Of a stretch of 18,369 bases of DNA, positions 1 through 6,759 are shown piece after piece; within the stretch, counting starts at the first letter, position 1; the number at the start of each line of letters is the position of its first letter. The notes below the pieces were generated by a model. That model was not told the DNA's origin. It did not search any database and saw only the letters and a list, made by a program, of their open reading frames with translations. The DNA comes from Burkholderiaceae bacterium (GTDB lineage: Bacteria; Pseudomonadota; Gammaproteobacteria; Burkholderiales; Burkholderiaceae): NCBI GenBank assembly GCA_030151165.1, contig JASLEM010000431.1, positions 1 to 18,369 of the forward strand, read 5' to 3'. The position numbers and the translations under genes are program-made.

Positions 1-1130
1 TGCCGTGGAAGATGGCGCTCATCGCCGCGATCATCGGCATCCCGATGTTCTTCGAGATCGGCCTCGTGCTGCTGATCCCCGTCGTGATGCTCGCGGTGCA
101 CCGCACGCGCGGCGCGGCGATGCGGCTGGGGATCCCGGCGCTGTGCGGGCTGTCGGTGCTGCACGGCTTCATCCCGCCGCACCCCGGGCCGCTCGCGGCG
201 ATCGCGATCCTGCACGCCAACATCGGCGTGACGCTCGCCCTCGGCCTGCTCGTCGCGCTGCCGACCGTGGCCGTCGCCGGGCCGCTGTACGGCCTCGTCG
301 CGGCGCGGCTCGTGCCGATCGGCGCGTCCGGCGCGGCGCTCGCGGTGACGATGGGGTCTGGCGGCGCCGATACGGCACGGGGTACCGGAACTTCCGCCGC
401 AGCCTCCACCGACGCGGACGCCAAGGCCGGCGCGCTGCGCGTGCAGGATGCCGACGCCACGCGCAGCCCGGGCTTCGGCGTGGTGATGCTGACGCTGCTG
501 TCGCCGCTGGCGCTGATGCTGGCCAAGGCCGGCGCGGACATCTGGCTCGCCAAGGGCAGCGCGGCCAAGCCGGTGCTGGACTTCGTCGGCGACCCGGTCT
601 TCGCGCTGCTCGTCGCGGTGCTGCTCGCGATGGTCACGTTCGGCACGGCGGTCGGCTTCTCGCCGCAGGTGCTCACGAAGAAGATCGGCGCGAGCCTGAT
701 GCCGGTCGTCGGCGTCATGCTGATCGTCGGCGCGGGCGGCGGCTTCAAGCAGGCGCTGGTCGACGGCGGCACCGGCCTGGCCATCGCCAAGCTCGCGCTC
801 GCCGCGGGGCTGTCGACGCTGCTGCTCGGCTGGATCGTCGCGGTGCTGATCCGCCTGGCGACCGGCTCCGCGACGGTCGCCACCGTCACCGCGGCCGGCA
901 TCGTCGCGCCGCTCGCCGCGGGCCTGCCGCCGACGCAGCTGTCGCTCGTCGTGCTGTCCATCGGCGCGGGCTCGGTGTTCTTCTCGCACGTCAACGACGC
1001 CGGCTTCTGGCTCGTCAAGGAGTACTTCGGGATGACGGTCGGCCAGACGGTGAAGACGTGGTCGGCGATGGAGACCGTGATCTCGGTGATGGGGCTGGCG
1101 CTGACCTTCGGGCTGTCGCTGGTGCTGTGA
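1..1130 (+). CDS. GntP-family gluconate/organic acid:H+ symporter, 5'-truncated by the window edge
   Basis: This is the C-terminal part of an inner-membrane permease of the GntP family, which imports gluconate or related sugar acids with protons. The reading frame is open from the first bases (P-W-K before the Met codon at 12), so that Met is internal. About 375 residues are visible against roughly 440-460 for the family, so some 70-80 residues lie upstream of the window. Hydrophobic helices run throughout. GntP-like stretches include LHGFIPPHPGPLAA near the visible N-terminus and a late segment with FFSHVNDAGFWLVKEYFGM, close to the family's conserved C-terminal motif. A hydrophilic Ala/Asp/Gly-rich loop (about residues 115-155 from the Met at 12) separates the two halves. 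It is followed after 16 bp by a SnoaL-like gene in the same direction. The family call is firm; the substrate is not determined. Confidence 0.9.
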   Translation, partial: PWKMALIAAIIGIPMFFEIGLVLLIPVVMLAVHRTRGAAMRLGIPALCGLSVLHGFIPPHPGPLAAIAILHANIGVTLALGLLVALPTVAVAGPLYGLVAARLVPIGASGAALAVTMGSGGADTARGTGTSAAASTDADAKAGALRVQDADATRSPGFGVVMLTLLSPLALMLAKAGADIWLAKGSAAKPVLDFVGDPVFALLVAVLLAMVTFGTAVGFSPQVLTKKIGASLMPVVGVMLIVGAGGGFKQALVDGGTGLAIAKLALAAGLSTLLLGWIVAVLIRLATGSATVATVTAAGIVAPLAAGLPPTQLSLVVLSIGAGSVFFSHVNDAGFWLVKEYFGMTVGQTVKTWSAMETVISVMGLALTFGLSLVL

Positions 1131-1146
1131 CGAAGGAGAACGCTGC

Positions 1147-1536
1147 TTGACCCGCGACGAACTCTCCGATGCCTACCGCGGCTACATCGCGTGCCTCAAC
1201 GCGCAGGACTGGCCGCGGCTCGGCGAGTTCGTCGGCGCCGAGGTGCACTACAACGGCCGGCGCGTCGGCCTGGCGGGCTACCGTGCGATGCTCGAGCGCG
1301 ACTTCCGCGAGATCCCCGACCTGCGCTTCGACATCGCGCTGCTGGTGTCCGACCCGCCGTGCATCGCGAGCCGGCTGGCGTTCGCCTGCACGCCGGTCGG
1401 GCGCTTCCTCGGCCTCGAGGTGAACGGCCGGACGGTGTCGTTCACGGAGAACGTGTTCTACGAGTTCGGCGAGGACGACCGCATCGCGCGGGTCTGGTCG
1501 GTCATCGACAAGGCGGCGATCGAGGCGCAGCTCTGA
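1147..1536 (+). CDS. SnoaL-like ester cyclase/polyketide cyclase-fold protein
   Basis: The 129-residue product has the size and pattern of single-domain SnoaL-like proteins (NTF2 fold). The C-terminal half is typical: a CTPVGRFLGLEVNGR stretch (81-95), then FTENVFYEF (99-107) and VWSVIDKAAIEAQL at the end. Members include true cyclases, hydrolases and many proteins of unknown reaction, so no substrate is claimed. The start is a TTG at 1147, chosen because AAGGAG (1133-1138) lies 8 bases upstream and the family's N-terminal helix begins right there. It lies 16 bp behind the permease stop, so the two are probably co-transcribed and may act on the same imported acid. It converges on a LysR gene, with 13 bp between the stop codons. 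Confidence 0.85.
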   Translation: MTRDELSDAYRGYIACLNAQDWPRLGEFVGAEVHYNGRRVGLAGYRAMLERDFREIPDLRFDIALLVSDPPCIASRLAFACTPVGRFLGLEVNGRTVSFTENVFYEFGEDDRIARVWSVIDKAAIEAQL

Positions 1537-1549
1537 CGGGGCGCCGCGC

Positions 1550-2452
1550 TCAGCGGCCTTCCGCGCCGGCGTCGGCCACGAGCAGGTCGACCAGGTCCTT
1601 CGCGAACTGCGGCAGCGTCTCGAGGTTGCGCACGCACACGTGCATCTGCCGCAGCGACCACGCGTCCGCCAGCGGGACGATCTCGATGGCGAGCGCCGCG
1701 GCATGGCGGCGCGCGGCCGACTCGGGCATCACGCCGATGCCCACGCCGGCCTCGATCATGCGGCACGCGCCCTCGAAGTTGCTGACCTCGATGCGCAGCT
1801 TCAGGCTGCGGTGCAGGTCGTCGCACAGGCGCTGCAGGAACGCGCGCAGCGCGCTGCCTTCCTGCAGGCCGACGTGGTCGAAGTCCAGCGTGTCGGCGAA
1901 CGAGATCGCGGCCTCGCGCGCGAGCGCGTGGCCGCGCGGCAGCACCATCACGAGGCTGTCGCGCCGGTAGGGGATGACCTGCAGCGCCTCGGTGCGCTCG
2001 TAGCCGCTGACGATGCCGACGTCGACCTTGCCCTCGCCGACCGAGCGCACGATGTCGTGGCTCAGGCGCTCGCGCAGGTCGATGTTGACGTCGGGATGCT
2101 GGCGCAGGAAGGTCTGCAGCACGGGCGGCAGGAACTCGCCCATCGCGGTGGCGCTGGCCCACACGCGCAGGTGGCCCTTGATGCCGCTCGCGTATTCCTG
2201 CAGGTCGCCGCGCAGGCGCTCGAGCTGGCCTAGCACGAGGCGCGCGTGCTGCACGAAGGTCTGGCCCGGCGGCGTCAGCGTGACGCCCTGCGGCGTGCGG
2301 AACAGCAGCTTCGCGCCGATGCTCTCCTCGAGGTTCTTGATGCGCGTGCTCGCGGCCGGTACCGACAGGAACAGCGCCTGCGCGCCGCCGGTGACGCTGT
2401 TGGCCTCGGCGACCTTGACCATCAGGCGAAGGTCGGTCAGATCGAAATGCAT
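1550..2452 (-). CDS. LysR-family transcriptional regulator
   Basis: The 300-residue product has the full LysR layout. A winged helix-turn-helix covers about residues 1-60 (FDLTDLRLMVKVAEANSVTG, then PAASTRIKNLEESIGAKLLF). A linker helix follows, then an effector-binding domain from about residue 90 that opens with HLRVWASATAMGEFLPPVL. The Met at 2452 is used because the conserved N-terminal helix begins immediately after it; a longer in-frame extension to 2566 is Arg-rich and does not resemble LysR. It lies 74 bp downstream of the GNAT gene on the same strand and converges on the permease/SnoaL pair. LysR regulators usually control neighbouring genes, so the permease operon is a reasonable but unproven target. 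An inverted repeat sits in the 74-bp gap. Confidence 0.92.
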   Translation of the reverse strand: MHFDLTDLRLMVKVAEANSVTGGAQALFLSVPAASTRIKNLEESIGAKLLFRTPQGVTLTPPGQTFVQHARLVLGQLERLRGDLQEYASGIKGHLRVWASATAMGEFLPPVLQTFLRQHPDVNIDLRERLSHDIVRSVGEGKVDVGIVSGYERTEALQVIPYRRDSLVMVLPRGHALAREAAISFADTLDFDHVGLQEGSALRAFLQRLCDDLHRSLKLRIEVSNFEGACRMIEAGVGIGVMPESAARRHAAALAIEIVPLADAWSLRQMHVCVRNLETLPQFAKDLVDLLVADAGAEGR

Positions 2453-2481
2453 GGACACGTGACGCTGCGAAAGCTCGGGTG

Positions 2482-2509
2482 GCCGCCAGTGTGCCTCACG
2501 CGTGGCGGC
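2482..2509. promoter_or_regulatory. Inverted repeat GCCGCCA-N14-TGGCGGC between GNAT and LysR genes
   Basis: Two perfect 7-bp arms (2482-2488 and 2503-2509) flank a 14-bp spacer. The repeat lies 18-45 nt after the GNAT stop and 30-57 bp before the LysR start, on the strand of both genes. It could be a hairpin that attenuates read-through from GNAT, or an operator used by the LysR protein on its own promoter. There is no T-run after it, which argues against a classical terminator. In such GC-rich DNA a 7-bp dyad can also occur by chance. Confidence 0.35.
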
Positions 2510-2526
2510 GGCGCGCGAAGGCCGCG

Positions 2527-3084
2527 TCAGGCGCCGAGCTCGCGGTAGTAGAACGTCGTGTCGCACGGGCCGCCGCGCGGCATCAGCGCGTAGCCCGGGA
2601 TCGCGCCGACGGCCCGCCAGCCGAGGCGTTCGTAGAGGCGGGCGGCGGTGGCGTCGCCGGTGTCGAGCACGAGCAGCGTCTTGCCCTCGGCGCGTGCGGC
2701 ATCCTCGGCGGCGCGCATCAGCGCCTCGCCGAGCCCTTGCCGCCGGCCGCGGCGATGCACCAGCATCTTGGCGACGTCCGCGCGGTGCGGCTGGTTCTCC
2801 GGCTGGTCGACGATCACCTGCACCGTGCCGACGATGCCTCGCGCGTCCTCGGCGACGAGCAGCACGCGCTCGCCCCGCGCGACGCCATCGGCCACGCGGC
2901 GCCAGAACGCCGTCGCGCGGTCGTCGGTCAACGGGTGCATGAAGCTGACGGACGCGTCGCCCTCGACGCAGTCGACCAGCACGTCGACCAGCGCGCGGAG
3001 CTGGGCGTCGTCGACGCGCTGGAGGCGGCGCACGCGCGAGGCGGTGTCGAGCTCAGGGATAGAGGCTGGGGCGCTGGTCGCCAT
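2527..3084 (-). CDS. GNAT-family N-acetyltransferase
   Basis: The 185-residue product is a single GNAT domain that transfers the acetyl group of acetyl-CoA to an amine. The acetyl-CoA binding motif A is visible around residues 107-122 (MLVHRRGRRQGLGEALM, with the R/Q-x-x-G-x-G core RRQGLG). Before it is the V-G-T-V-Q-V strand (85-90), and after it the motif-B helix ARLYERLGWRAVGAIPGYAL (148-167). The Met at 3084 is chosen because a CGGAG ribosome site lies 6 bases upstream. The start overlaps the end of the XRE-cupin regulator by 32 bp, so the two are very likely translationally coupled. A repressor-acetyltransferase pair of this type often detoxifies or modifies the small molecule that the cupin domain senses. 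The substrate is unknown. Confidence 0.9.
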   Translation of the reverse strand: MATSAPASIPELDTASRVRRLQRVDDAQLRALVDVLVDCVEGDASVSFMHPLTDDRATAFWRRVADGVARGERVLLVAEDARGIVGTVQVIVDQPENQPHRADVAKMLVHRRGRRQGLGEALMRAAEDAARAEGKTLLVLDTGDATAARLYERLGWRAVGAIPGYALMPRGGPCDTTFYYRELGA

Positions 3085-3685
3085 GCGATCTCCGGAACGG
3101 CAAGGGGTAGGGCATGGACGCGAGCACGACGGCGTAGTGCGCGGTCGTGCGCGTCGGGTTGTGGAAGCTGACGGGGCGGTCGAGCACCATCGCCAGGCAG
3201 TCGCCCGCATCGAGCCGGTGCTTCTCGGTGCCGACGGTGATGTCGACGCGGCCGTCGATCACCCACACCTGCTGGTGCATCACGGGCTCGCGCGGGCCGG
3301 TCTCGTAGGCGACGCGCGCCTTCGGCGGGAAGTGCACCTCGACGATCTGGATCTGCGAGCCGACGCCGCTGGGCGAAACGTTGCGCCGCACGTAGCCCGA
3401 ATGCGGATCGGTCCACGACGGCTGGTCGGCGGCGCGCGCGACGGGGCTCGCCGAGGGCTGGGGCGCGTCGAACAACGCGGCCAGCGGCACGCCGAGGCCG
3501 CTCGCGAGCTTCTCCAGCAGCACCGCGGTGGGGCTGCTCTCGCCGCGCTCGATCAGCGAGATCATCGAGCGGCTGATCCCGCAGTGCGTGGCGAGCGCGT
3601 CGAGCGACAGGCCGCTGGACGCGCGCAGGTCGCGCACGCGCTGGGCGATGCGGTCGTTGAGGCTGTCGGGGGCTTGCTCTTCCAT
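3053..3685 (-). CDS. XRE-family regulator with C-terminal cupin sensor domain
   Basis: The 210-residue product has an XRE helix-turn-helix at about residues 10-72 (RIAQRVRDLRASSGLSLDAL, then CGISRSMISLIERGESSP) and a cupin domain at about 110-190 with HFPPKARVAYETG and a second block ending in HYAVVL. This is the usual layout of SutR/PuuR-like regulators, in which the cupin barrel is thought to sense a small ligand. The Met at 3685 is used because the conserved HTH begins shortly after it. The gene is transcribed divergently from an AraC-type cupin regulator, with only 63 bp between the starts. That gap holds a dyad that would lie between this gene's predicted -35 and -10, consistent with autorepression. 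The stop codon lies inside the GNAT gene, forming an operon. Confidence 0.92.
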   Translation of the reverse strand: MEEQAPDSLNDRIAQRVRDLRASSGLSLDALATHCGISRSMISLIERGESSPTAVLLEKLASGLGVPLAALFDAPQPSASPVARAADQPSWTDPHSGYVRRNVSPSGVGSQIQIVEVHFPPKARVAYETGPREPVMHQQVWVIDGRVDITVGTEKHRLDAGDCLAMVLDRPVSFHNPTRTTAHYAVVLASMPYPLPFRRSHGDQRPSLYP

Positions 3686-3688
3686 GGT

Positions 3689-3723
3689 GGATGAAGTGTC
3701 CAATATGTTGGATGAGGCGTCAA
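3689..3723. promoter_or_regulatory. Divergent promoter/operator region: dyad plus direct repeats
   Basis: In the 63-bp gap between the XRE and AraC genes there is a dyad TCCAATATGTTGGA (3699-3712), with arms TCCAA/TTGGA around a 4-bp core. Flanking it is a near-identical direct repeat, GGATGAAGTGTC (3689-3700) and GGATGAGGCGTC (3710-3721), offset by 21 bp, or two helical turns. On the minus strand a TTGACG (3723-3718) lies 17 bp before GACACT (3700-3695), a plausible -35/-10 pair for the XRE gene, with the dyad in the spacer. The stretch is notably AT-richer than its surroundings. It is likely an operator for one of the two flanking regulators; which one is not shown. Confidence 0.55.
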
Positions 3724-3748
3724 CGGCCGCACCTCTTAAACTGGAACG

Positions 3749-4451
3749 ATGCAGACGAATGCATCCACGTCCACGCTCACGCTCCCGGTCACCAGCACCA
3801 TCCGCCGGTACAGCGGCGAGCACCTGAGCCACGTGCACGACCACGCGCAGGTGCTGTTCGCGTTGAGCGGCAGCATGGAGCTCGAGGTCGGCGGACGCAC
3901 GCTGTTCGCCGACGCCTCGACCGGCCTCGTCATCCCCGCGGGCCTCGAGCACGGCTACATGGCGCCGCGCGAGGTGCGCATGCTGGTGATCGACGCGCCC
4001 GACGGCGCGGGCCTCGACCGCGTGCGCCGCTTCGCCGTCACGGCTGACTGCCGCCGCCTCGTCGAGCCGGCGCAGGTCGTCGAGCAGCTCGCCGCGGTGC
4101 TCGACGCGCCCGACGTCCTCGCGCGCCGGCGCGTCGATCTCGCCGAGCTCGACGCCGCGCTCGCCGGCGCGCTGCACGAGGCCTGGACGACCGCGCGCCT
4201 GGCCGCGCTGTGCTGCCTCAGCGCGCAACGCTTCCACGCGCGCCTGCTCGAACTCACGGGCCGCACGCCGCACGCCGCAGGCCTGGCTGCGCGAGCGCCG
4301 GCTCGACGCGGCGCAGCGCCTGCTGCAGCGCGGCGTCGCACTCGACGCGGTGGCGCTGCAGGTGGGCTATCGCTCGGCGAGCGCGCTGTGCTTCGCGCTG
4401 CGGCGCGACCGGCGCACCGGCGCGCGGGCCTTGCGCGCCGGCGGCCAGTGA
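3749..4451 (+). pseudogene. AraC-family regulator with N-terminal cupin, frameshifted in the DNA-binding domain
   Basis: The N-terminal part is an AraC-type cupin sensor: HLSHVHDHAQVLFALSGSME at 25-44, and IPAGLEHGYM at 62-71. The first HTH helices follow at about 148-172. At LTGRTPHA (about residue 175) the frame leaves the family pattern and runs on as Arg/Ala-rich sequence to a stop at 4540. In the +1 frame the expected continuation is intact to a stop at 4449-4451: TPQAWLRERRLDAAQRLLQR, then VALQVGYRSASALCFALRR. The junction carries a 7-bp unit, CCGCACG, in tandem (4261-4267 and 4268-4274). Deleting one copy restores LTGRTPQAWLRE and an uninterrupted product of about 231 residues. So this is a recent duplication, a phase-variable state or a sequencing error. 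The intact protein would be a single-cupin AraC regulator, probably of the downstream EamA exporter. Confidence 0.85.
4261..4279. repeat. 7-bp tandem repeat (CCGCACG) causing the AraC frameshift
   Basis: CCGCACG occurs at 4261-4267 and 4268-4274, followed by a partial third unit CCGCA at 4275-4279. One unit fewer puts both halves of the AraC HTH domain into one frame, and each added or lost unit shifts the frame by one. This is the direct structural cause of the frame break. Confidence 0.9.
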
Positions 4452-4488
4452 CGCGCGGGACGCCGGCGAGCGTCCGTCGACATCCGGA

Positions 4489-4501
4489 CGAGAGTCTCTC
4501 G
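4489..4501. promoter_or_regulatory. 13-bp palindrome CGAGAGTCTCTCG upstream of the EamA gene
   Basis: A perfect 6+1+6 palindrome (4489-4501) lies 35 bp before the EamA start codon, in the 85-bp gap after the restored AraC stop. Its position suits an operator or core promoter element for the exporter. No convincing -35/-10 pair was found nearby, so the role is inferred from position and symmetry only. Confidence 0.4.
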
Positions 4502-4536
4502 ACACTTCGCGCGGCGCGGCGCGCCAGCATGGGCGC

Positions 4537-5451
4537 ATGAAACACACACCGCTCCTGGGCGTCGGCCTCACGCTCGCCGCCGCCGCCCTGTGGGGCACGA
4601 CCGGCACCGCGCAGAGCCTCGCGCCGGCGCAGACCTCGCCGTACTGGGTCGGCGCGCTGCGGCTGGTGATCGCGAGCCTGTTCTTCGCGGGGTATGTCGC
4701 TGCAACGAAGCGGCCGGTCGGCGGGTCGACGTGGCCGCGTTCGGCCTGGTTGCCGACCGCGATCGCCGGCGCCTGCATTGCGGCCTACAACCTGACCTTC
4801 TTCGCCGGCGTGCGGGCGACCGGCATCGCACTCGGCACCGCGCTGGCGATCGGCAGCGGGCCGGTCTGGGCCGGGCTGCTGCAGGCCGTCGTGCTGCGTC
4901 GGCGGCCGGCCTCGGCCTGGTGGGTCGGGACGGCCTTGGCGGTCGGCGGCGGCAGCCTGATGCTGGCGGCGGGCGGCGGCGCGCAGCGCGGTGGCGCCAT
5001 CGGCGTCGTCGGCGTGATCCTGTGCCTGTCCGCGGGCCTGGCCTATGCGAGCTACACGCTGATCAGCCAGACGCTCGTGAGCCGCGTGTCGCCCACGCAG
5101 CTGACCTGGCGCACGTTCTCGGTCGCTGCGGCGGTCGCGGTGCCGGTGGCGTGGGCGGTGTCCGGCGCGTTCTCGGCCACGCCCGCGGGCTGGGGCGTGG
5201 TCGGCTACCTGGGCGTGTTCGCGACGGGCATCTCGTACCTGCTGTTCAGCCACGCGCTGCGCCACATCTCGGGCCCGACCGCCGTGACGCTGGCGATGGG
5301 GGAGCCGATCACCGCGTTCGTGCTCGCGGTCGCGGTGGTCGGGGAACGGCCGGCGCCGCAGGCGTTCGGGGGGCTGGGATTGGTGGTCGCCGGGCTGGTG
5401 ATCGTGGTGTGGGCGGAGGCACGGCGCGCACCGCTCGCCGCGGCGTCGTAG
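4537..5451 (+). CDS. EamA/DMT-superfamily transporter
   Basis: The 304-residue product is an inner-membrane protein of the drug/metabolite transporter superfamily with about ten helices in two EamA repeats. Repeat one begins with AAAALWGTTGTAQSLAP (15-31). Repeat two begins around residue 150 and ends with the typical AMGEPITAFVLAVAVVGERP stretch and a final helix before a short basic tail. Such proteins commonly export amino acids or metabolites; no substrate can be read here. The ATG at 4537 overlaps (ATGA) the stop of the frameshifted AraC frame, but in the restored AraC frame the spacing is 85 bp. Placement behind a regulator with a sensor domain fits ligand-induced export. No good Shine-Dalgarno sequence is visible. 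Confidence 0.9.
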   Translation: MKHTPLLGVGLTLAAAALWGTTGTAQSLAPAQTSPYWVGALRLVIASLFFAGYVAATKRPVGGSTWPRSAWLPTAIAGACIAAYNLTFFAGVRATGIALGTALAIGSGPVWAGLLQAVVLRRRPASAWWVGTALAVGGGSLMLAAGGGAQRGGAIGVVGVILCLSAGLAYASYTLISQTLVSRVSPTQLTWRTFSVAAAVAVPVAWAVSGAFSATPAGWGVVGYLGVFATGISYLLFSHALRHISGPTAVTLAMGEPITAFVLAVAVVGERPAPQAFGGLGLVVAGLVIVVWAEARRAPLAAAS

Positions 5452-5461
5452 CCCGGACGCT

Positions 5462-5473
5462 CCCGCGTGCGGG
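5462..5473 (+). terminator. Possible weak terminator hairpin after EamA
   Basis: CCCG-CGTG-CGGG forms a short GC hairpin 10 nt after the EamA stop, followed only by TTAAC rather than a T-run. It is the best candidate for ending the exporter transcript, but it is weak. Confidence 0.25.
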
Positions 5474-5503
5474 TTAACGCTCGACGAGCACGCGGCGGGC
5501 CGT

Positions 5504-5517
5504 CCCTAACTCTAGGG
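5504..5517. promoter_or_regulatory. Inverted repeat CCCTA-ACTC-TAGGG upstream of the PEP-CTERM gene
   Basis: Perfect 5-bp arms at 5504-5508 and 5513-5517 around a 4-bp spacer, about 130 bp before the PEP-CTERM start and in an AT-richer stretch. It could be an operator. The sequence was not matched to a known regulator. Confidence 0.3.
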
Positions 5518-5540
5518 TGGCGGGCATCAGTAACGAAAAG

Positions 5541-5597
5541 TTAGCGGCCCCGATCATCGGCGAGCTGGCTAAAGTCGTCCCGGACGTCCATCGACGA
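5541..5597 (+). promoter_or_regulatory. Nested dyad and possible promoter in the leader of the PEP-CTERM gene
   Basis: Outer arms TTAGC (5541-5545) and GCTAA (5568-5572) enclose an inner palindrome CCGATCATCGG (5550-5560), so this stretch could fold as a two-tier stem or act as an operator. Immediately after it, CTAAAG (5569-5574) and CGACGA (5592-5597) have a 17-bp gap, loosely resembling a flagellar-type sigma-28 promoter (CTAAAG, then CGATAA about 16 bp later). The -10 is poor and the spacing is one base long, so the promoter reading is tentative. I looked for c-di-GMP riboswitch core motifs here and did not find them. Confidence 0.35.
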
Positions 5598-5643
5598 GCG
5601 AACCGGAGGGGCTGGCGCGCCGCGATGACGAACAGGAGCCTCC

Positions 5644-6435
5644 ATGATCCGAATCGCAACCCTTCTCTCGCGCAGCGCCACGGCCATTGCCGCGGCCGCG
5701 CTGTGCGCCGCGGCCCACGCCGCGCCGAGCCCGGTCGCCCAGTACGACTTCAACGGCACGCTGAATTCTTCGGTCGCCGGCGCGCCGGCGCTCGGGGCGG
5801 TCGATCCGCTCGGCCAGTCGGGCTTCGTCACCGACACCGTCAACGGCGCCACGAAGACCGTCTACAACTTCCAGGGCGCGAACGAGCCGACGAACGACCA
5901 GGCCGGGTTGACGCTGAACACCACGGGCCTGATCTCGAACCCGGGCGTGTACTCGCTGGAGATGGTGTTCAAGTTCACGCAGCGCGACGGCGCGTGGCGG
6001 CGGATCTTCGACACCCAGGAGCGCCAGTCGGACAACGGCTTCTACGTCGACCCGAGCAACAACCTCGACGTGTTCCCGATCGCGGGGGGCGCGAGCTTCT
6101 CGAACAACGTCTACCACGACGTGTTCCTGGTCGACGACAACGGCGTCGTCAAGTTCTACCTCGACGGCTCGTCGCAGGCGAGCGTCAACACCAACATCAT
6201 GAACCTGCCGGCCGACGGCCTGGTCAACTTCTTCCTCGACAACGTCGTGGCCGGAGGGCAGGGCGAATACTCGAGCGGCGACATCTCGCTGATCCGGCTG
6301 TACGACGCCGCCCTGGACGCCGTGCCCCCGCCGCCGCCGCCGGCCGTGCCGGAACCCGCCAACGTCGCGTTGATGCTGGGCGGGCTGGCGCTGCTGGGCT
6401 CGCTGGCGCGTCGCCGCGCGGGCGGCCGGCGCTGA
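5644..6435 (+). CDS. PEP-CTERM-anchored exported protein with LamG-like domain
   Basis: The 263-residue protein begins with a Sec signal peptide (basic MIRIATLLSR, hydrophobic core, AHA cleavage site after residue 26). A concanavalin A/LamG-like beta-sandwich follows (about 30-225), with VAQYDFNGTLNSS, YSLEMVFKFTQRDGAW and FYLDGS; it ends in SLIRLYDAAL. A hexaproline linker (228-233) leads to a PEP-CTERM sorting signal: VPEP at 235-238, a hydrophobic helix (about 240-254) and an Arg-rich tail. PEP-CTERM proteins are processed by an exosortase (EpsH/XrtA type) and are linked to exopolysaccharide and biofilm in Gram-negative bacteria; no exosortase gene lies in this window. AGGAG (5634-5638) sits 5 bases before the ATG. 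The stop is one base from that of the convergent gene. Confidence 0.93.
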   Translation: MIRIATLLSRSATAIAAAALCAAAHAAPSPVAQYDFNGTLNSSVAGAPALGAVDPLGQSGFVTDTVNGATKTVYNFQGANEPTNDQAGLTLNTTGLISNPGVYSLEMVFKFTQRDGAWRRIFDTQERQSDNGFYVDPSNNLDVFPIAGGASFSNNVYHDVFLVDDNGVVKFYLDGSSQASVNTNIMNLPADGLVNFFLDNVVAGGQGEYSSGDISLIRLYDAALDAVPPPPPPAVPEPANVALMLGGLALLGSLARRRAGGRR

Positions 6436-6436
6436 G

Positions 6437-6664
6437 TCAGTTGATCCGCACGCCCACGCAACGCACGATCGGCCGCGCGAAGTCCCGGCCGATCAGCGTG
6501 TGCGCGTAGAGGTAGCGCAGCCGCGCGTCGTCATTCAGTTCGTCGAGGTCGACCGCGCCGTGTTCGTTGCACGGCACGCAGATGCTCGCCGGCGCGCCGC
6601 GCAGCGACGGGAAGCGCAGCTCGAAGCCGGGCTGGACGTTGATGTGGGCGGGCAGGGTGGTCAT
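6437..6664 (-). CDS. Small hypothetical protein (75 residues) downstream of phaZ
   Basis: I do not recognise this protein. It has no signal peptide and no membrane segment. It has two Cys (29 and 32, in a C-V-P-C arrangement) plus a third at 69. An acidic middle (VDLDELNDDARLRYLYAH) precedes a basic, hydrophobic end (DFARPIVRCVGVRIN). The composition is balanced and third codon positions are GC-rich, unlike the Arg/Pro-rich antisense frames nearby. The ATG at 6664 follows a GGGAACC stretch about 6 bases away, a modest ribosome site. It lies 95 bp behind phaZ on the same strand, with a palindrome and a possible sigma-54-like element in between. The C-x-x-C pair could bind a metal or take part in redox chemistry, but that is a guess. 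Confidence 0.65.
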   Translation of the reverse strand: MTTLPAHINVQPGFELRFPSLRGAPASICVPCNEHGAVDLDELNDDARLRYLYAHTLIGRDFARPIVRCVGVRIN

Positions 6665-6680
6665 GGCGGTTCCCGGGAGT

Positions 6681-6701
6681 GGTTCGAGAACCGTCTTGCA
6701 A
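6681..6701 (-). promoter_or_regulatory. Palindrome GGTTCGAGAACC and weak -24/-12-like element before the 75-residue gene
   Basis: GGTTC-GA-GAACC (6681-6692) is a 5+2+5 palindrome 17 bp upstream of the small gene. On the minus strand AGGTCC-N5-TTGC (6712-6698) keeps the GG and GC of a sigma-54 promoter with correct spacing, but matches only 3 of 6 in the -24 box. The predicted start is near 6686, 22 nt before the ATG. It is much weaker than the sites at phaZ, GST and the cupin. Confidence 0.25.
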
Positions 6702-6759
6702 ATGGCGGACCTTGTCGGCGGACATGCCGCGCCGTCGTCGGCGGGCACCCGCGCCCCGG

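Noticed and set aside
3955..5265. A 436-codon minus-strand frame over the AraC and EamA genes.
   Set aside because: Arg/Ala-rich shadow of the coding strand; the plus-strand frames carry clear AraC and EamA patterns.
5541..5597. c-di-GMP (GEMM-I) riboswitch upstream of the PEP-CTERM gene.
   Set aside because: The conserved GEMM core elements (GGCAAA, ACGCAAAGC) are absent; only generic dyads and a CTAAA are present.
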